From an uncultured Verrucomicrobiota bacterium (GTDB taxonomy: Bacteria > Verrucomicrobiota > Kiritimatiellia > RFP12 > UBA1067): a DNA stretch of 5,484 nucleotides. Positions 5,476 to 5,484 of the stretch are shown in pieces. The notes beneath the pieces are model-generated. The model worked only from the letters and a program-made list of their open reading frames with translations, was not told the DNA's origin and did not search any database. The stretch is taken from contig CAMNLN010000247.1 of assembly GCA_946543025.1 (NCBI GenBank), forward strand, positions 1-5,484, given 5' to 3'. A program made the position numbers and the translations under genes. Every line of letters begins with the position of its first letter. Within the stretch, counting starts at the first letter, position 1.

Positions 5476-5484
5476 TGGTATACT
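5476..5484 (+). promoter_or_regulatory. Third extended -10 promoter at the window edge
   Basis: TGgTATACT (TG at 5476-5477, hexamer 5479-5484) has the same form as the boxes at 32-40 and 2425-2433, and lies in a short AT-rich patch starting right after the stop at 5470. It would drive a gene beyond the window. The downstream T-run and start cannot be seen. Confidence 0.55.

Overview
The window is a GC-rich, gene-dense stretch of bacterial chromosome. Every convincing gene lies on the + strand and most are housekeeping genes. Taxonomy cannot be fixed from 5.5 kb. The high GC, the AT-rich extended -10 promoters that stand out as islands, the unusually short chorismate synthase and the divergent RsmE suggest an uncultured lineage, perhaps in the Planctomycetes-Verrucomicrobia-Chlamydiae group. 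That placement is a low-confidence inference.

Two transcription units can be read. Unit 1 (about 32-2416) starts at an extended -10 promoter that sits almost on the first ATG. It holds a DJ-1/PfpI-family protein (50-601), a membrane-anchored SurA-like chaperone without a recognisable prolyl isomerase domain (609-1376), and chorismate synthase AroC (1373-2416). The genes are 7 nt apart or overlap by 4 nt. Unit 2 starts at a second, closely similar promoter at the aroC stop codon (2425-2433). It holds HisA (best start 2456, end 3190), an M16-family zinc peptidase (3168-4412) and an RsmE-like 16S rRNA methyltransferase (4409-5131), joined by 23-nt and 4-nt overlaps. After rsmE come about 110 nt with a possible 29-codon ORF, then a small gene of unknown function (5243-5470). 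A third extended -10 box (5476-5484) ends the window and should drive a gene beyond it.

The genes do not form one pathway. AroC makes the branch-point precursor of aromatic amino acids, and HisA does the fourth step of histidine synthesis away from other his genes. The M16 peptidase and SurA-like protein suggest protein processing and envelope protein folding, and RsmE modifies the ribosome. I see no defence system, mobile element, CRISPR array, tRNA or rRNA.

The points most worth a second look are: the shared promoter module with a T-tract after the -10, including a probably leaderless mRNA; a CACGAA-type heptamer repeat found both upstream of unit 1 and inside the rsmE coding sequence; an AroC that lacks residues usually conserved for cofactor or substrate binding; an RsmE with altered family motifs; and two short coupled ORFs at the end.
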